Shown: positions 1-6,147 of the stretch, piece by piece
How the letters are laid out: every line of letters begins with the position of its first letter
Position numbering within the stretch: the stretch's first letter is position 1
Assembly (NCBI GenBank): GCA_031406795.1
Contig: JANOHV010000171.1
Location: 1 to 8,730, forward strand
Origin: DATDCY01 sp031406795 [NCBI: Candidatus Rokuibacteriota bacterium]
GTDB lineage: Bacteria > JAUVQV01
Direction: 5' to 3'
DNA: 8,730 nt
Program-made: the position numbers and the translations under genes
The notes under the pieces: generated by a model
Databases searched by the model: none
Told to the model about the DNA's origin: nothing
Seen by the model: the letters and a program-made list of their open reading frames with translations, nothing else

Positions 1-1296
1 CGCCCCGCGGCGGCACCGGCACCGGCGCCCCGCGCCGCCGGCGTGCCGGCTCAACCGGCGGCGGGGGCACCGGCAGCGGCTGCTGCCGCGGCCGGCAGTC
101 GTGGGCAGCTCAACGAGCTGCTGCGCATCGCCACGGAGCGAAAGTCATCCGACCTGCACCTCAAAGTCGGCGCCTACCCCGTGTTGCGTCTCGACGGCCG
201 GCTCACGCCGCTGCAGGAGCGCGAACGCCTGAGCCGCGAGTGGATGACCGACACCCTCTTCGGCATCATGACGCCGGCCCAGAAGGAACTCTTCAAGAAA
301 AATACCGACCTGGACATGGCCTACAGCGTCCCCGGCCTCGGGCGTTTCCGGGTGAACATCTACCAGCAGCGCGGGACGATGGGCGCGGTCTTGCGCGTCA
401 TCCCCATGAAGATCCTCACGATCCGGGAACTGGGGCTGCCGCCGATTCTCGAGCACCTCGCGCTCGAGGCGCGCGGCCTGATCCTGGTGACCGGGACCAC
501 GGGCAGCGGCAAGTCGACTTCGCTCGCGGCGATGATCGACCACATCAACTCCAGCCGCAACTGCCACATCATGACCATCGAGGACCCGATCGAGTATCTG
601 CACCGCGACAAGCTCAGCCTGGTGAACCAGCGTGAGGTCGGCTTCGACGCGGCGAGTTTCGCCAGCGCCCTGCGCGCTTCGCTGCGCCAGGACCCCGACG
701 TGATCCTCGTCGGCGAGATGCGCGATTTCGAGACCATTTCCACGGCGCTGGTCGCCGCCGAGACCGGGCACCTCGTGCTCTCGACGCTGCACACCGCGGA
801 CGCCGCCGAGACCATCAACCGCGTGATCTCGGTCTTCCCGCCGCACCAGCAGCAGCAGATCCGGCTCCAGCTGGCGACCGTGCTGCAGGGAATCGTCTCG
901 ATGCGCCTCGTGCCCCGCGCCGACGGGACCGGCCGCATCCCGGCAGTGGAGGTGCTCATTGCCACCACGCAGGTGCGCGAGTGCATCATCGCCCCCGAGC
1001 GAACGAAGGAGATCACCGACATCATCGCAGCCGGCACCTCCCAGTACGGCATGCAGACCTTCGATCAGGCGCTGATGGATCTTTACCACCGCGAACTCAT
1101 CACCTACGAGGAAGCACTCCACCAGGCGACGAATCCCGACGACTTCGCCCTCAAGGTCCGCGGAATCCAGTCCACCGAGGACATGACGCGCGAGTCGTTC
1201 GGCAAGAAGGACCAGGCGGCCCCGGCCGGCCTCGGCGCCGACACCTCCGCCGCACCGCCCGGAGGCTTCGCGATCGACCGGTTCGACCGCAAGTAG
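1..1296 (+). CDS. pilT: PilT-like type IV pilus retraction ATPase (5' end outside the window)
   Basis: Cytoplasmic hexameric ATPase of the secretion/pilus GspE superfamily that powers retraction of type IV pili (twitching). The landmarks are in the usual order. An N-terminal PAS-like region starts near base 110 (LNELLRIATERKSSDLHL). Walker A is GTTGSGKS at 493-516, the Asp box is MTIEDPIEY near 571-597, Walker B is DPDVILVGEM at 691-720, and the His box is TGHLVLSTLHT at 763-795. A PilT-type C-terminal part reads QYGMQTFDQALMDLY, then ITYEEAL and NPDDFALKVRGIQS. The frame is open from base 1, and the residues before the conserved domain are almost all Ala/Pro/Gly. A GTG at 43 could start translation, but the true start may lie upstream, so the gene is given as 5'-partial. 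No PilB-type zinc-binding Cys cluster is seen, which favours the PilT/PilU class. Family call is firm; PilT versus a paralogue such as PilU is less so. Confidence 0.93.
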   Translation, partial: RPAAAPAPAPRAAGVPAQPAAGAPAAAAAAAGSRGQLNELLRIATERKSSDLHLKVGAYPVLRLDGRLTPLQERERLSREWMTDTLFGIMTPAQKELFKKNTDLDMAYSVPGLGRFRVNIYQQRGTMGAVLRVIPMKILTIRELGLPPILEHLALEARGLILVTGTTGSGKSTSLAAMIDHINSSRNCHIMTIEDPIEYLHRDKLSLVNQREVGFDAASFASALRASLRQDPDVILVGEMRDFETISTALVAAETGHLVLSTLHTADAAETINRVISVFPPHQQQQIRLQLATVLQGIVSMRLVPRADGTGRIPAVEVLIATTQVRECIIAPERTKEITDIIAAGTSQYGMQTFDQALMDLYHRELITYEEALHQATNPDDFALKVRGIQSTEDMTRESFGKKDQAAPAGLGADTSAAPPGGFAIDRFDRK

Positions 1297-1772
1297 TGAC
1301 CGGGAAGCCCCCCGGGCGCACCGCATTCGCCGCGGCGCTGGCGCTGCTCACGGGCCGGGCGCTGACCGTCGGCGAACTCGCCGAGCGGTTGCAGCGCCGG
1401 GGGTATGATCCGGGCGCAATCGCCGAGACGAGCACCCGCCTTCTGGAATACGGCTACCTCGACGATCGTCGCACCGCACGTGCCTGGGCGGAGTCCGCCG
1501 CGCGGCTGCGCGGCCTCGGCCCCCGGCGGCTGCGCGAAGCCCTCCTCAGGCGCCGCTTGCCGCGGGACCTCGTCGAGGAGACCATGGCGGGGCTCTTCGT
1601 ACAAGGGGACGAGGCTGGGCTTGCGCTGGCGGTGCTCCTCAAGTGGGAGAAGGCGAAGGGGCCGGCGACCGAAACGGCCGGCCGGCACGCCGCGTACGCG
1701 CACCTGCGCCGGCGGGGATTTTCAAGTGCCGCGGCGCGGGCTGCGCTTTTCAACCGCCCGGAAATCGAATAA
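1296..1772 (+). CDS. recX: Regulatory protein RecX
   Basis: RecX binds RecA filaments and modulates, usually inhibits, recombinase activity and SOS induction. The GTG start at 1296 gives 158 residues, a normal family length. The start shares its G with the pilT TAG stop, so the two genes are probably translationally coupled. The protein shows the expected repeated three-helix modules rich in Arg and Leu: an N-terminal module with LTVGELAERLQRRGY and LLEYGYLDDRRTARAWAES, a second with LGPRRLREALLRRRLPRDLV, and a third ending AYAHLRRRGFSSAAARAALF. The frame continues upstream inside pilT, but family-like sequence begins only near the GTG, so that extension is a shadow. No clear Shine-Dalgarno precedes the start, fitting coupling to pilT. 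RecX usually sits beside recA or alaS. From memory, Geobacter relatives have recA-pilT-recX-alaS, so recA may lie just upstream; alaS does not follow here. Confidence 0.82.
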   Translation: MTGKPPGRTAFAAALALLTGRALTVGELAERLQRRGYDPGAIAETSTRLLEYGYLDDRRTARAWAESAARLRGLGPRRLREALLRRRLPRDLVEETMAGLFVQGDEAGLALAVLLKWEKAKGPATETAGRHAAYAHLRRRGFSSAAARAALFNRPEIE

Positions 1773-1808
1773 CATACCTCTGGAATGTTTTGGCGGTGGC
1801 CTTTGGCT

Positions 1809-1848
1809 TTCAGCGGCCTGGATTTCGCGGAACGGGCAGGCCGCTGAA
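1809..1848 (+). other. Perfect 12-bp inverted repeat (stem-loop) in the recX-yebC gap
   Basis: TTCAGCGGCCTG at 1809-1820 is the exact reverse complement of CAGGCCGCTGAA at 1837-1848, with a 16-nt loop that contains a small TTC/GAA dyad. No T-tract follows, so it is not a standard intrinsic terminator. It lies 37 bases after the recX stop and 30 bases before the larger inverted-repeat element. Its left arm shares the exact 9-mer TTTCAGCGG with the right end of that element (1808-1816 and 1986-1994), which allows an alternative pairing. Function is unknown; it could be an RNA structure in the yebC leader or part of a repeat element. Confidence 0.6.
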
Positions 1849-1878
1849 CGGGTAGCGGGAGAACGGGGACTGGCAGGT

Positions 1879-1993
1879 CGCTCAAACAGGTCCGTATGCA
1901 AGGCTTGCGAGGCCCTGAGGAATGAGGCGTACGAGCAGTACGCCGCAGTGACGAAGGACTCGCCATAACGCCGCAGACGGGCCTGTTTCAGCG
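1879..1993. repeat. 115-bp inverted-repeat-bounded intergenic element upstream of yebC
   Basis: The left arm at 1880-1899 (GCTCAAACAGGTCCGTATGC) matches the reverse complement of the right arm at 1973-1992 (GCAGACGGGCCTGTTTCAGC) at 17 of 20 positions. One mismatch would be a G-U pair in RNA, and a further C-G pair extends the stem to 1879/1993. Inside is a perfect 7-bp stem GGCGTAC/GTACGCC (1926-1932 and 1938-1944) with loop GAGCA, and a short dyad GCAAG/CTTGC near 1898-1908. No open frame explains the symmetry. From memory, sequences reading like its centre (GAATGAGGCGTACGAGCAGT) recur between genes in Geobacter and relatives; this is unverified. It may be a non-autonomous mobile repeat (MITE- or REP-like) or a structured RNA. 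It ends seven bases before the yebC Shine-Dalgarno. Confidence 0.65.
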
Positions 1994-2000
1994 GACTGCG

Positions 2001-2007
2001 GGAGGGG
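2001..2007 (+). promoter_or_regulatory. Shine-Dalgarno of yebC
   Basis: GGAGGGG lies four bases before the ATG at 2011. It fixes the start of yebC and lies directly downstream of the inverted-repeat element, so folding of that element could affect ribosome access. Confidence 0.7.
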
Positions 2008-2010
2008 AAG

Positions 2011-2757
2011 ATGTCGGGGCATAGTAAGTGGGCGACCATCAAGCACAAAAAAGGGGCCACCGACGCCAAACGCGGCGCGGCTTTCACGAAGATCATCAAG
2101 GAGATGACCGTCGCGGCGCGCATCGGCGGCGGCGACCCGGGCATGAACCCGCGCCTGCGCACGGTCGTCGAGAAGGCCAAGGCCGTGAACATGCCCGCCG
2201 ACAACATCAAGCGGGCGATCCAGAAGGGAACCGGCGAGCTCCCCGGCCAGATCATCGAGGAGGTCACCTTTGAGGGGTACGGGCCCGGTGGGGTCGCGGT
2301 GATCGTCGAGACCGCGACCGACAACCGCAACCGCACGGTCGGTGATGTCCGCCACACCTTCGACAAGTACGGCGGCAACCTCGGGCAGAACGGCTGCGTG
2401 GCGTGGATGTTCGACAAGAAGGGCGTGATCGAGGTCGATGCCGGCAAGGCGAACGAGGACGAGTTGATGGAGCTGGTGCTCGAAGCCGGCGCCGACGACA
2501 TGACCGTCGCCGAGGGCACCTATGAGATCACGACCTCGGTGGCGAGCTTCGAGGCCGTGCGGCAGGCGCTGGAGGCCAGGAGCATCCCGCTGTCGCTCGC
2601 CGAGCTGAGCATGATCCCCCAGACCACCGTGCACCTGGACGGCAAGCCCGCGATCCAGATGCTCAAGCTCATGGACGCGCTCGAGGACCACGAGGATGTG
2701 CAGAAGGTTTCCGCGAACTTCGACATCGACGCTTCGGTGATGGAACAGGCAACCTGA
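2011..2757 (+). CDS. yebC: YebC/PmpR-TACO1 family protein
   Basis: The 248-residue product matches the YebC/TACO1 family along its length. It begins with the hallmark [20 protein letters not shown], followed by [17 protein letters not shown] and [14 protein letters not shown]. The middle reads [23 protein letters not shown] and [14 protein letters not shown], and the C-terminal domain carries the usual acidic strand pattern ending [12 protein letters not shown]. The family was long annotated as a transcriptional regulator. More recent work on TACO1 and bacterial YebC supports a translation role, relieving ribosome stalling at difficult stretches such as polyproline; that is family knowledge, not visible here. 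The ATG has a strong ribosome binding site. The gene opens a probable operon with ilvE and the ruv genes, and yebC beside ruvC is a common bacterial arrangement. Confidence 0.96.
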   Translation: MSGHSKWATIKHKKGATDAKRGAAFTKIIKEMTVAARIGGGDPGMNPRLRTVVEKAKAVNMPADNIKRAIQKGTGELPGQIIEEVTFEGYGPGGVAVIVETATDNRNRTVGDVRHTFDKYGGNLGQNGCVAWMFDKKGVIEVDAGKANEDELMELVLEAGADDMTVAEGTYEITTSVASFEAVRQALEARSIPLSLAELSMIPQTTVHLDGKPAIQMLKLMDALEDHEDVQKVSANFDIDASVMEQAT

Positions 2758-2786
2758 TTCATTTCAGCAGCCAGCGGGGGAAGAGC

Positions 2787-3860
2787 ATGGAAATCAGGAT
2801 CGAGCCGCTCGCCGACGAGCGCCGCAAGCCGCCTCCCGGGGCGTCAGCCGAACTCGGCTTCGGGCAGATCTTCACGAACCGGATGCTCAAGGCGGATTGG
2901 AATGGCAGGCTCGGCTGGCACAACGCCCGGATCGAGCCCTACGGACCCCTGGTCCTCGACCCCGCGGCGAAGGTCTTTCACTACGCCCAGGAGGTGTTCG
3001 AGGGGCTCAAGGCCTACCGCTGGCAGGACGGGCGCGTGGCCCTGTTCCGACCGCAGATGAACGCCGCGCGCTTTAATCGCTCCGCTACCCGGCTCGCGCT
3101 GCCCGAGGTGCCGGAAAGCCTGTTCCTCGAAGGCATCGACGCCCTGGTCCGGCTCGAGGAGGACTGGCTGCCCTCCGCCGAAGGAACCGCGTTGTACATC
3201 CGCCCGACGCTGATCGCGGTGGAGCCGACGCTCGGGGTGCGACCGTCGGAGCAGTGCCTTTTCTTCGTCATTCTCTCCCCCGTCGGGGCGTACTACGCGG
3301 CCGGTTTCAACCCGGTGCGCATCCTCGTTGAGGACTACTTCGTGCGCGCCGTCCCCGGGGGGACCGGCACCGCCAAGACGGGCGGCAACTACGCCTCTTC
3401 GCTGCGCGCCGGCCTCAAGGCCAAGGAGCGCGGCTTCGAGCAGGTCCTCTGGCTCGACGGCATCCAGCGTCGGTACGTGGAGGAGGTCGGGGCGATGAAC
3501 ATCTTCTTCGTCGTCGAGGGCACCCTGGTCACGCCGCCGCTCTCCGACTCCTTCCTTGCGGGCGTGACGCGCGACTCGGTGCTCGCGATGGCCGGGACGC
3601 TCGGCGTACCGGTCGACGTGCGGCCGGTGGACATCGACGACCTGCTGGCCGGCGTGCGCAGCGGGCGGGTCAGCGAGGCGTTCGGCACCGGCACCGCGGC
3701 CGTGGTCTCGCCGGTCGGGGTCCTGGGTTACAAGGACGAGGTGCTCACCGTCGGCACCGGCGGCGTCGGGCCGCTGACCCGGCGGTTCTACGACTCGCTG
3801 ACCGGCATCCAGTACGGCCGGCTCCCCGACCCGTTCGGGTGGCTGCACCAGGTGCCCTGA
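2787..3860 (+). CDS. ilvE: Branched-chain amino acid aminotransferase (class IV, PLP-dependent)
   Basis: IlvE transfers the amino group between glutamate and the 2-keto acids of Leu, Ile and Val, the last biosynthetic and first catabolic step, in the cytoplasm with pyridoxal phosphate. The 357-residue length and the N-terminal ...GFGQIFTNRMLKADW... fit the longer BCAT group (IlvE2/eukaryote-like) rather than the ~310-residue E. coli form. Visible landmarks are QEVFEGLKAYR, LYIRPTLIA, the likely PLP-binding Lys at residue 197 in GGTGTAKTGGNYASSL, EEVGAMN at 232-238 (Thr is common where Ala sits here), and the phosphate-binding EAFGTGTAA near 297-305. The start at 2787 follows a GGGGGAAG ribosome binding site, 29 bases after yebC. 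The stop overlaps the ruvC ATG by one base. Its place between yebC and ruvC is unusual and suggests insertion into that cluster. Confidence 0.95.
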   Translation: MEIRIEPLADERRKPPPGASAELGFGQIFTNRMLKADWNGRLGWHNARIEPYGPLVLDPAAKVFHYAQEVFEGLKAYRWQDGRVALFRPQMNAARFNRSATRLALPEVPESLFLEGIDALVRLEEDWLPSAEGTALYIRPTLIAVEPTLGVRPSEQCLFFVILSPVGAYYAAGFNPVRILVEDYFVRAVPGGTGTAKTGGNYASSLRAGLKAKERGFEQVLWLDGIQRRYVEEVGAMNIFFVVEGTLVTPPLSDSFLAGVTRDSVLAMAGTLGVPVDVRPVDIDDLLAGVRSGRVSEAFGTGTAAVVSPVGVLGYKDEVLTVGTGGVGPLTRRFYDSLTGIQYGRLPDPFGWLHQVP

Positions 3861-4432
3861 TGCCGGTCCCGGCCGGCGGCCGCGGGCTGCGCATTCTGGG
3901 CATCGATCCGGGTCTTGCGGCGACCGGCTGGGCCGTCGTCGTCCCCGGGCCGCAGAAACCCGACGTGATCGCCTGCGGCACGATCCGCACCACGCCGGCG
4001 GACGACGCGTCCTCGCGGCTGGTGAAGATCGCCCGCGGGCTGCGCGAAGCCATCGCCGCCCACGCGCCGCAGGTCGCCGCGGTGGAGCAGGCGCTGGTCG
4101 CCAGGAGCGCTCAGAGCGCGCTCGCGCTCGGCCAGGCCCGGGGCGTGGCGCTCTTCGTCTCGGCCGAGGCGGGCCTCCCGGTTCACGAATACCTGCCGAT
4201 GCACGTCAAGCAGGCGGTCACCGGCTACGGCCACGCCGAGAAGGCGCAGGTGGAGCGCATGGTCGCGCAGCTCGTCACGCTCTCCGGCGCGCCCGGCTCC
4301 TCGCACGCCGCGGATGCGATCGCGATCGCCCTCTGTCATCTCGGGCACGGCGTGGTCCCGCGCGTCGCCAATCGCGCGCGCCGTTCCACGCGCGCCGCCT
4401 GGACGGCGTTCGTCGCGGAGGCGGGCCGGTGA
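3860..4432 (+). CDS. ruvC: Holliday junction resolvase RuvC
   Basis: RuvC is a dimeric, magnesium-dependent endonuclease that cuts Holliday junctions symmetrically, working with RuvAB. With the ATG at 3860 the product is 190 residues. The RNase H-like fold is marked by LRILGIDPGLAATGWAVV (catalytic Asp16), AAVEQALVARSAQSALALGQARG (Glu76), the HVKQAVTGYGHAEKAQVERMV segment, and SHAADAIAIALCH (His149 and Asp152). His in the third acidic position is known from other RuvC proteins such as that of Thermus, so the active site looks complete. I chose ATG 3860 because it overlaps the ilvE TGA as TGATG and has AGGTG five bases upstream. A GTG at 3839 would add seven residues inside ilvE. The stop overlaps the ruvA GTG as GTGA. 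The C-terminal tail past residue ~160 is Arg-rich. Confidence 0.95.
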   Translation: MPVPAGGRGLRILGIDPGLAATGWAVVVPGPQKPDVIACGTIRTTPADDASSRLVKIARGLREAIAAHAPQVAAVEQALVARSAQSALALGQARGVALFVSAEAGLPVHEYLPMHVKQAVTGYGHAEKAQVERMVAQLVTLSGAPGSSHAADAIAIALCHLGHGVVPRVANRARRSTRAAWTAFVAEAGR

Positions 4433-5028
4433 TCGGCCGCCTCTCGGGGCGGATCGGCCGCAAGGCCCCGCAGGCGGTGTTGCTCGACGTCCGCGGCGTC
4501 GGCTACCAGGTGGCGATTCCGCTCTCGACCTTCTACACCCTCGCCGGCGAGGGGGAGGAGGCGGTGCTCGAGATCTCGACGCAGGTCCGCGAAGACGCGA
4601 TTACGCTCTTCGGGTTCGCGACGGCGCGGGAGAAGGTGCTCTTCGAACAGTTGATCAGCGTGAGCAAGGTCGGCCCGAAACTGGCGATGGCGGTGCTCTC
4701 GGGAATCGCGGCCGAAGAGCTGTGCGCCGCGATCTCCTCCGGAAACGTGGCGCGGCTGGCCACCGTCCCGGGGATCGGCACGAAGACCGCGGAGCGTCTC
4801 GTGCTCGAACTGCGCGGGAAGGTCGAGTCGCTCGCGGCGGCCGAAGTTCCCGCGGCGACGGGTGTCGGGGGGGCGGGCACGCTGGCGGCGGACGACGCGG
4901 TTGCCGCGCTGGTGAATCTCGGCTACCGGCCCAAGGACGCGGAACGGGCGGTCGGCCGCGCGGCCCGCGAGGGCGAGGGTTCGCTCGAGGCGATCATCCG
5001 CCGCGCACTGACGATCCTCTCCGGATAG
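4429..5028 (+). CDS. ruvA: Holliday junction branch-migration complex subunit RuvA
   Basis: RuvA is a tetramer that grips the Holliday junction and loads the RuvB motor. The 199 residues carry all three domains. The N-terminal OB fold is about 1-62 (MIGRLSGRIGRK, LLDVRGVGYQVAIPLSTFY, ITLFGFATAREK). The central domain has two helix-hairpin-helix motifs (SVSKVGPKLAMAVLSG and LATVPGIGTKTAERLVLELRGK). After an Ala/Gly linker, the C-terminal RuvB-binding domain is about 150-199 (DDAVAALVNLGYRPKDAERAV). The start is GTG at 4429, overlapping the ruvC TGA by four bases, with GGAGG at 4417-4421 at good spacing, which indicates translational coupling. Unlike the other junctions in this operon, a 69-bp gap with a palindrome separates it from ruvB. 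Confidence 0.96.
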   Translation: MIGRLSGRIGRKAPQAVLLDVRGVGYQVAIPLSTFYTLAGEGEEAVLEISTQVREDAITLFGFATAREKVLFEQLISVSKVGPKLAMAVLSGIAAEELCAAISSGNVARLATVPGIGTKTAERLVLELRGKVESLAAAEVPAATGVGGAGTLAADDAVAALVNLGYRPKDAERAVGRAAREGEGSLEAIIRRALTILSG

Positions 5029-5046
5029 CGATTCCCGTGAACGGTG

Positions 5047-5071
5047 GGGGACAGATTTCAAATCTGTCCCC
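5047..5071. repeat. Perfect 25-bp palindrome between ruvA and ruvB
   Basis: GGGGACAGATTT at 5047-5058 is the exact reverse complement of AAATCTGTCCCC at 5060-5071, with a single C between the arms. In RNA or as a cruciform it would fold with a loop of about 3-5 bases. No T-tract follows, so it is not a typical intrinsic terminator. It is AT-richer than its surroundings and lies 18 bases after the ruvA stop. From memory, near-identical GGGGACAGATTT palindromes are scattered between genes in many proteobacteria and are often linked with REP-associated (IS200-like) transposases; this was not checked. An operator for a dimeric regulator is a possible alternative. Confidence 0.75.
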
Positions 5072-5084
5072 GGAAGATTTACGT

Positions 5085-5090
5085 TAGAAT
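5085..5090 (+). promoter_or_regulatory. Possible -10 box for a ruvB-proximal promoter
   Basis: TAGAAT differs from the TATAAT consensus at one position, in a locally AT-rich stretch of otherwise GC-rich DNA. Transcription from it would start about at the ruvB ATG at 5098, giving a leaderless or near-leaderless message. No good -35 box is found 16-18 bases upstream, where the palindrome's right arm lies, so support is weak. Confidence 0.22.
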
Positions 5091-5097
5091 GGTCGCC

Positions 5098-6147
5098 ATG
5101 CCCGCCCGCAACGACATCGTCGATCCGCAGCGCGAGCCGGAGGATGCCCAGATCGAGACGGCGCTTCGGCCCTCGACCTTCGAGGACTACGTCGGCCAGG
5201 AGCAGCTCAAGGAGAATCTCCAGGTCTTCATCCGCGCGGCGGGCGAGCGGGGCGAGGCGCTCGACCACGTGCTGCTCTCCGGCCCCCCGGGGCTGGGCAA
5301 GACGACGCTGGCCCACCTGATCGCCCGCGAGATGGGCGTCGGCCTGCGCACCACGAGCGGGCCGGTCATCGAGCGCGCCGGCGATCTGGCCGCCATCCTG
5401 ACCAACCTCGCGCCGCGCGACGTGCTGTTCATCGACGAAATCCACCGTCTCGCGCCCGTCGTCGAGGAGATCCTCTACCCGGCGATGGAAGACTGCAAGA
5501 TCGACCTGGTCATCGGCCAGGGTCCGGCCGCGCGCAGCGTGCGCCTCGACCTGCAGCCGTTCACCCTGGTCGGCGCCACGACCCGCGCCGGCCTGCTCAC
5601 TTCGCCGCTGCGCGACCGCTTCGGCATTGTCAGCCGCCTGAATTTCTACACCATCGACGAACTCTGCCGGATCCTGCGCCGCTCCGCGCGCCTGCTCGAG
5701 GTGCCCTGCCGCGACGAGGGCCTCGCCGAGATCGCGCGGCGCTCACGGGGGACGCCGCGCATCGCCAACCGCCTGTTGCGCCGCGTGCGCGACTTTGCGC
5801 AGATCGAGGGCGGCGAGGTCACGCGCGAGGCAGCCGACCGCGCGCTGCGGCGGCTGGAAGTGGACGAGGCCGGCTTCGACACGATGGACCGCCGCCTGCT
5901 GCTGCTGCTCATCGAAAAGTACGGCGGCGGGCCGGTGGGGGTCGAGACGCTCGCGGCGGCGCTCTCCGAGGAGAAGGACACGATCGAGGATGTCTACGAG
6001 CCCTACCTGCTGCAGCAGGGCTTTCTGCAGCGCACCCCGCGGGGGCGCATGGCGACCGCGCAGGCCTACCGGCATTTCGGCATCCCCGAACCGGGCGGGA
6101 ACCTCCAGGGGCGGCTTTTCGGCGACGGCTCTGGGCCGGGGCGGTGA
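5098..6147 (+). CDS. ruvB: Holliday junction branch-migration motor RuvB
   Basis: RuvB is the AAA+ hexameric helicase that drives branch migration with RuvA. From the ATG at 5098 it is 349 residues, normal for the family. In order: [19 protein letters not shown]; Walker [10 protein letters not shown] at 62-70; Walker B FIDEIH at 111-116; sensor [11 protein letters not shown] at 159-168; the arginine-finger region LRDRFG at 171-176; sensor II RGTPR at 217-221; and the winged-helix DNA-binding domain ([22 protein letters not shown], then [14 protein letters not shown]). ATG 5098 puts 22 residues before LRP, as in relatives. ATG 5089 (three residues longer) is also possible, while GTG 5044 would read through the palindrome and is unlikely. 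The best Shine-Dalgarno, GGAAG at 5072-5076, is far from 5098 (21 bases) and better placed for 5089 (12 bases). The stop overlaps the queH GTG as GTGA. Confidence 0.96.
   Translation: MPARNDIVDPQREPEDAQIETALRPSTFEDYVGQEQLKENLQVFIRAAGERGEALDHVLLSGPPGLGKTTLAHLIAREMGVGLRTTSGPVIERAGDLAAILTNLAPRDVLFIDEIHRLAPVVEEILYPAMEDCKIDLVIGQGPAARSVRLDLQPFTLVGATTRAGLLTSPLRDRFGIVSRLNFYTIDELCRILRRSARLLEVPCRDEGLAEIARRSRGTPRIANRLLRRVRDFAQIEGGEVTREAADRALRRLEVDEAGFDTMDRRLLLLLIEKYGGGPVGVETLAAALSEEKDTIEDVYEPYLLQQGFLQRTPRGRMATAQAYRHFGIPEPGGNLQGRLFGDGSGPGR

Noticed and set aside
981-1295. Upstream in-frame extension of recX inside pilT
   Set aside because: No RecX-like sequence occurs before about 1300; the extension is an out-of-frame reading of pilT.
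145-1326. Long minus-strand open frame (393 codons) opposite pilT, with similar ones opposite yebC, ilvE and ruvC-ruvB
   Set aside because: High GC content keeps antisense frames open. The translations are Arg/Gly/Ala-rich with no recognisable domains, and the plus strand carries certain genes.
1771-1790. AACAT/ATGTT dyad followed by TTT after recX as a terminator
   Set aside because: The stem is only five mostly A-T pairs with a nine-base loop and a three-base T run; too weak to call.
1405-1968. Plus-strand open frame running from inside recX through the recX-yebC gap
   Set aside because: It is out of frame with recX, and its second half only reads through the hairpin and the inverted-repeat element. 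There is no ribosome binding site or domain, and the end is dictated by repeat sequence.
1773-2010. Sigma-70 or sigma-54 promoter for yebC
   Set aside because: No convincing -35/-10 pair was found, and GG/GC spacing near 1791-1807 does not fit the -24/-12 pattern.
3839-3859. GTG start for ruvC seven codons upstream
   Set aside because: The ATG at 3860 overlaps the ilvE stop in the usual coupled form, has a better-placed AGGTG, and needs no extra residues before the conserved start.
5044-5097. GTG start at 5044 for ruvB
   Set aside because: It would translate the perfect palindrome and add 18 residues not expected for the family; ATG 5098 (or 5089) fits known RuvB lengths.
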